In this document: positions 6,934 to 6,946 of the stretch, piece after piece | Layout of the letters: the number at the start of each line of letters is the position of its first letter | Numbering within the stretch: the first letter of the stretch is position 1 | Source: Candidatus Colicola coprequi | GTDB lineage: Bacteria; Bacteroidota; Bacteroidia; Bacteroidales; Paludibacteraceae | Direction: 5' to 3' | Assembly (NCBI GenBank): GCA_018065765.1 | Contig: JAGHSR010000027.1 | Span: forward strand, 1 to 6,946 | Length of the DNA stretch: 6,946 nucleotides | Program-made: the position numbers and the translations under genes | The notes under the pieces: generated by a model | The model's input: only the letters and a program-made list of their open reading frames with translations | Databases searched by the model: none | What the model was told of the DNA's origin: nothing

Positions 6934-6946
6934 ATGAAATATACAC
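6934..6946 (+). CDS. Start of a fourth gene, cut by the window edge
   Basis: ATG at 6934 is followed by AAA TAT ACA (M-K-Y-T) and then the window ends. It lies 21 bases after the TAATAA of the adhesin-like gene, with no hairpin or promoter between, and is preceded by an A-rich leader like that of the other genes. The MKY opening fits yet another exported protein. Four codons cannot say more; it is called a gene because of position and spacing only. Confidence 0.5.

Overview
The window looks like the chromosome of a Bacteroidota bacterium, most likely of the order Bacteroidales. Three things point there. The only convincing promoter has the TTTG / TAnnTTTG form used by the primary sigma factor of this phylum. 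The starts lack Shine-Dalgarno sequences and are preceded by A-rich leaders. The proteins (OmpA fused to carboxypeptidase-regulatory-like domains, a Cleaved-Adhesin-like jelly roll, GCDSI-type repeats, and a C-terminal segment like a type IX secretion sorting domain) are typical of that phylum. I cannot name a genus.

Layout, all on the + strand: the first ~60 bases hold an intrinsic terminator that closes an upstream gene outside the window. An AT-rich stretch and a promoter follow (about 84-139). Then come a 320-residue outer-membrane beta-barrel protein (164-1126) and, after 27 bases, a 757-residue barrel/OmpA protein with a Lys/Ala-rich N-terminal helix (1154-3427). A 1162-residue secreted multidomain adhesin-like protein follows (3424-6912), its start overlapping the previous stop. 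The first four codons of a fourth gene begin at 6934. No internal promoter or terminator is visible, so this reads as one operon that continues past the right edge. There is no gene-free stretch over 300 bases, and I see no RNA gene, CRISPR array or mobile element.

How the genes may work together: the first two genes share the same barrel family, with matching blocks in the same order. The second adds a periplasmic helix, two beta-sandwich domains and a peptidoglycan-binding OmpA domain. The third is a cysteine-rich, surface-type protein whose translation is probably coupled to the second. The simplest inference is a cell-envelope module: a pair of related barrels, one tied to peptidoglycan, made together with a large exported protein. 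No individual function is proven by the sequence.
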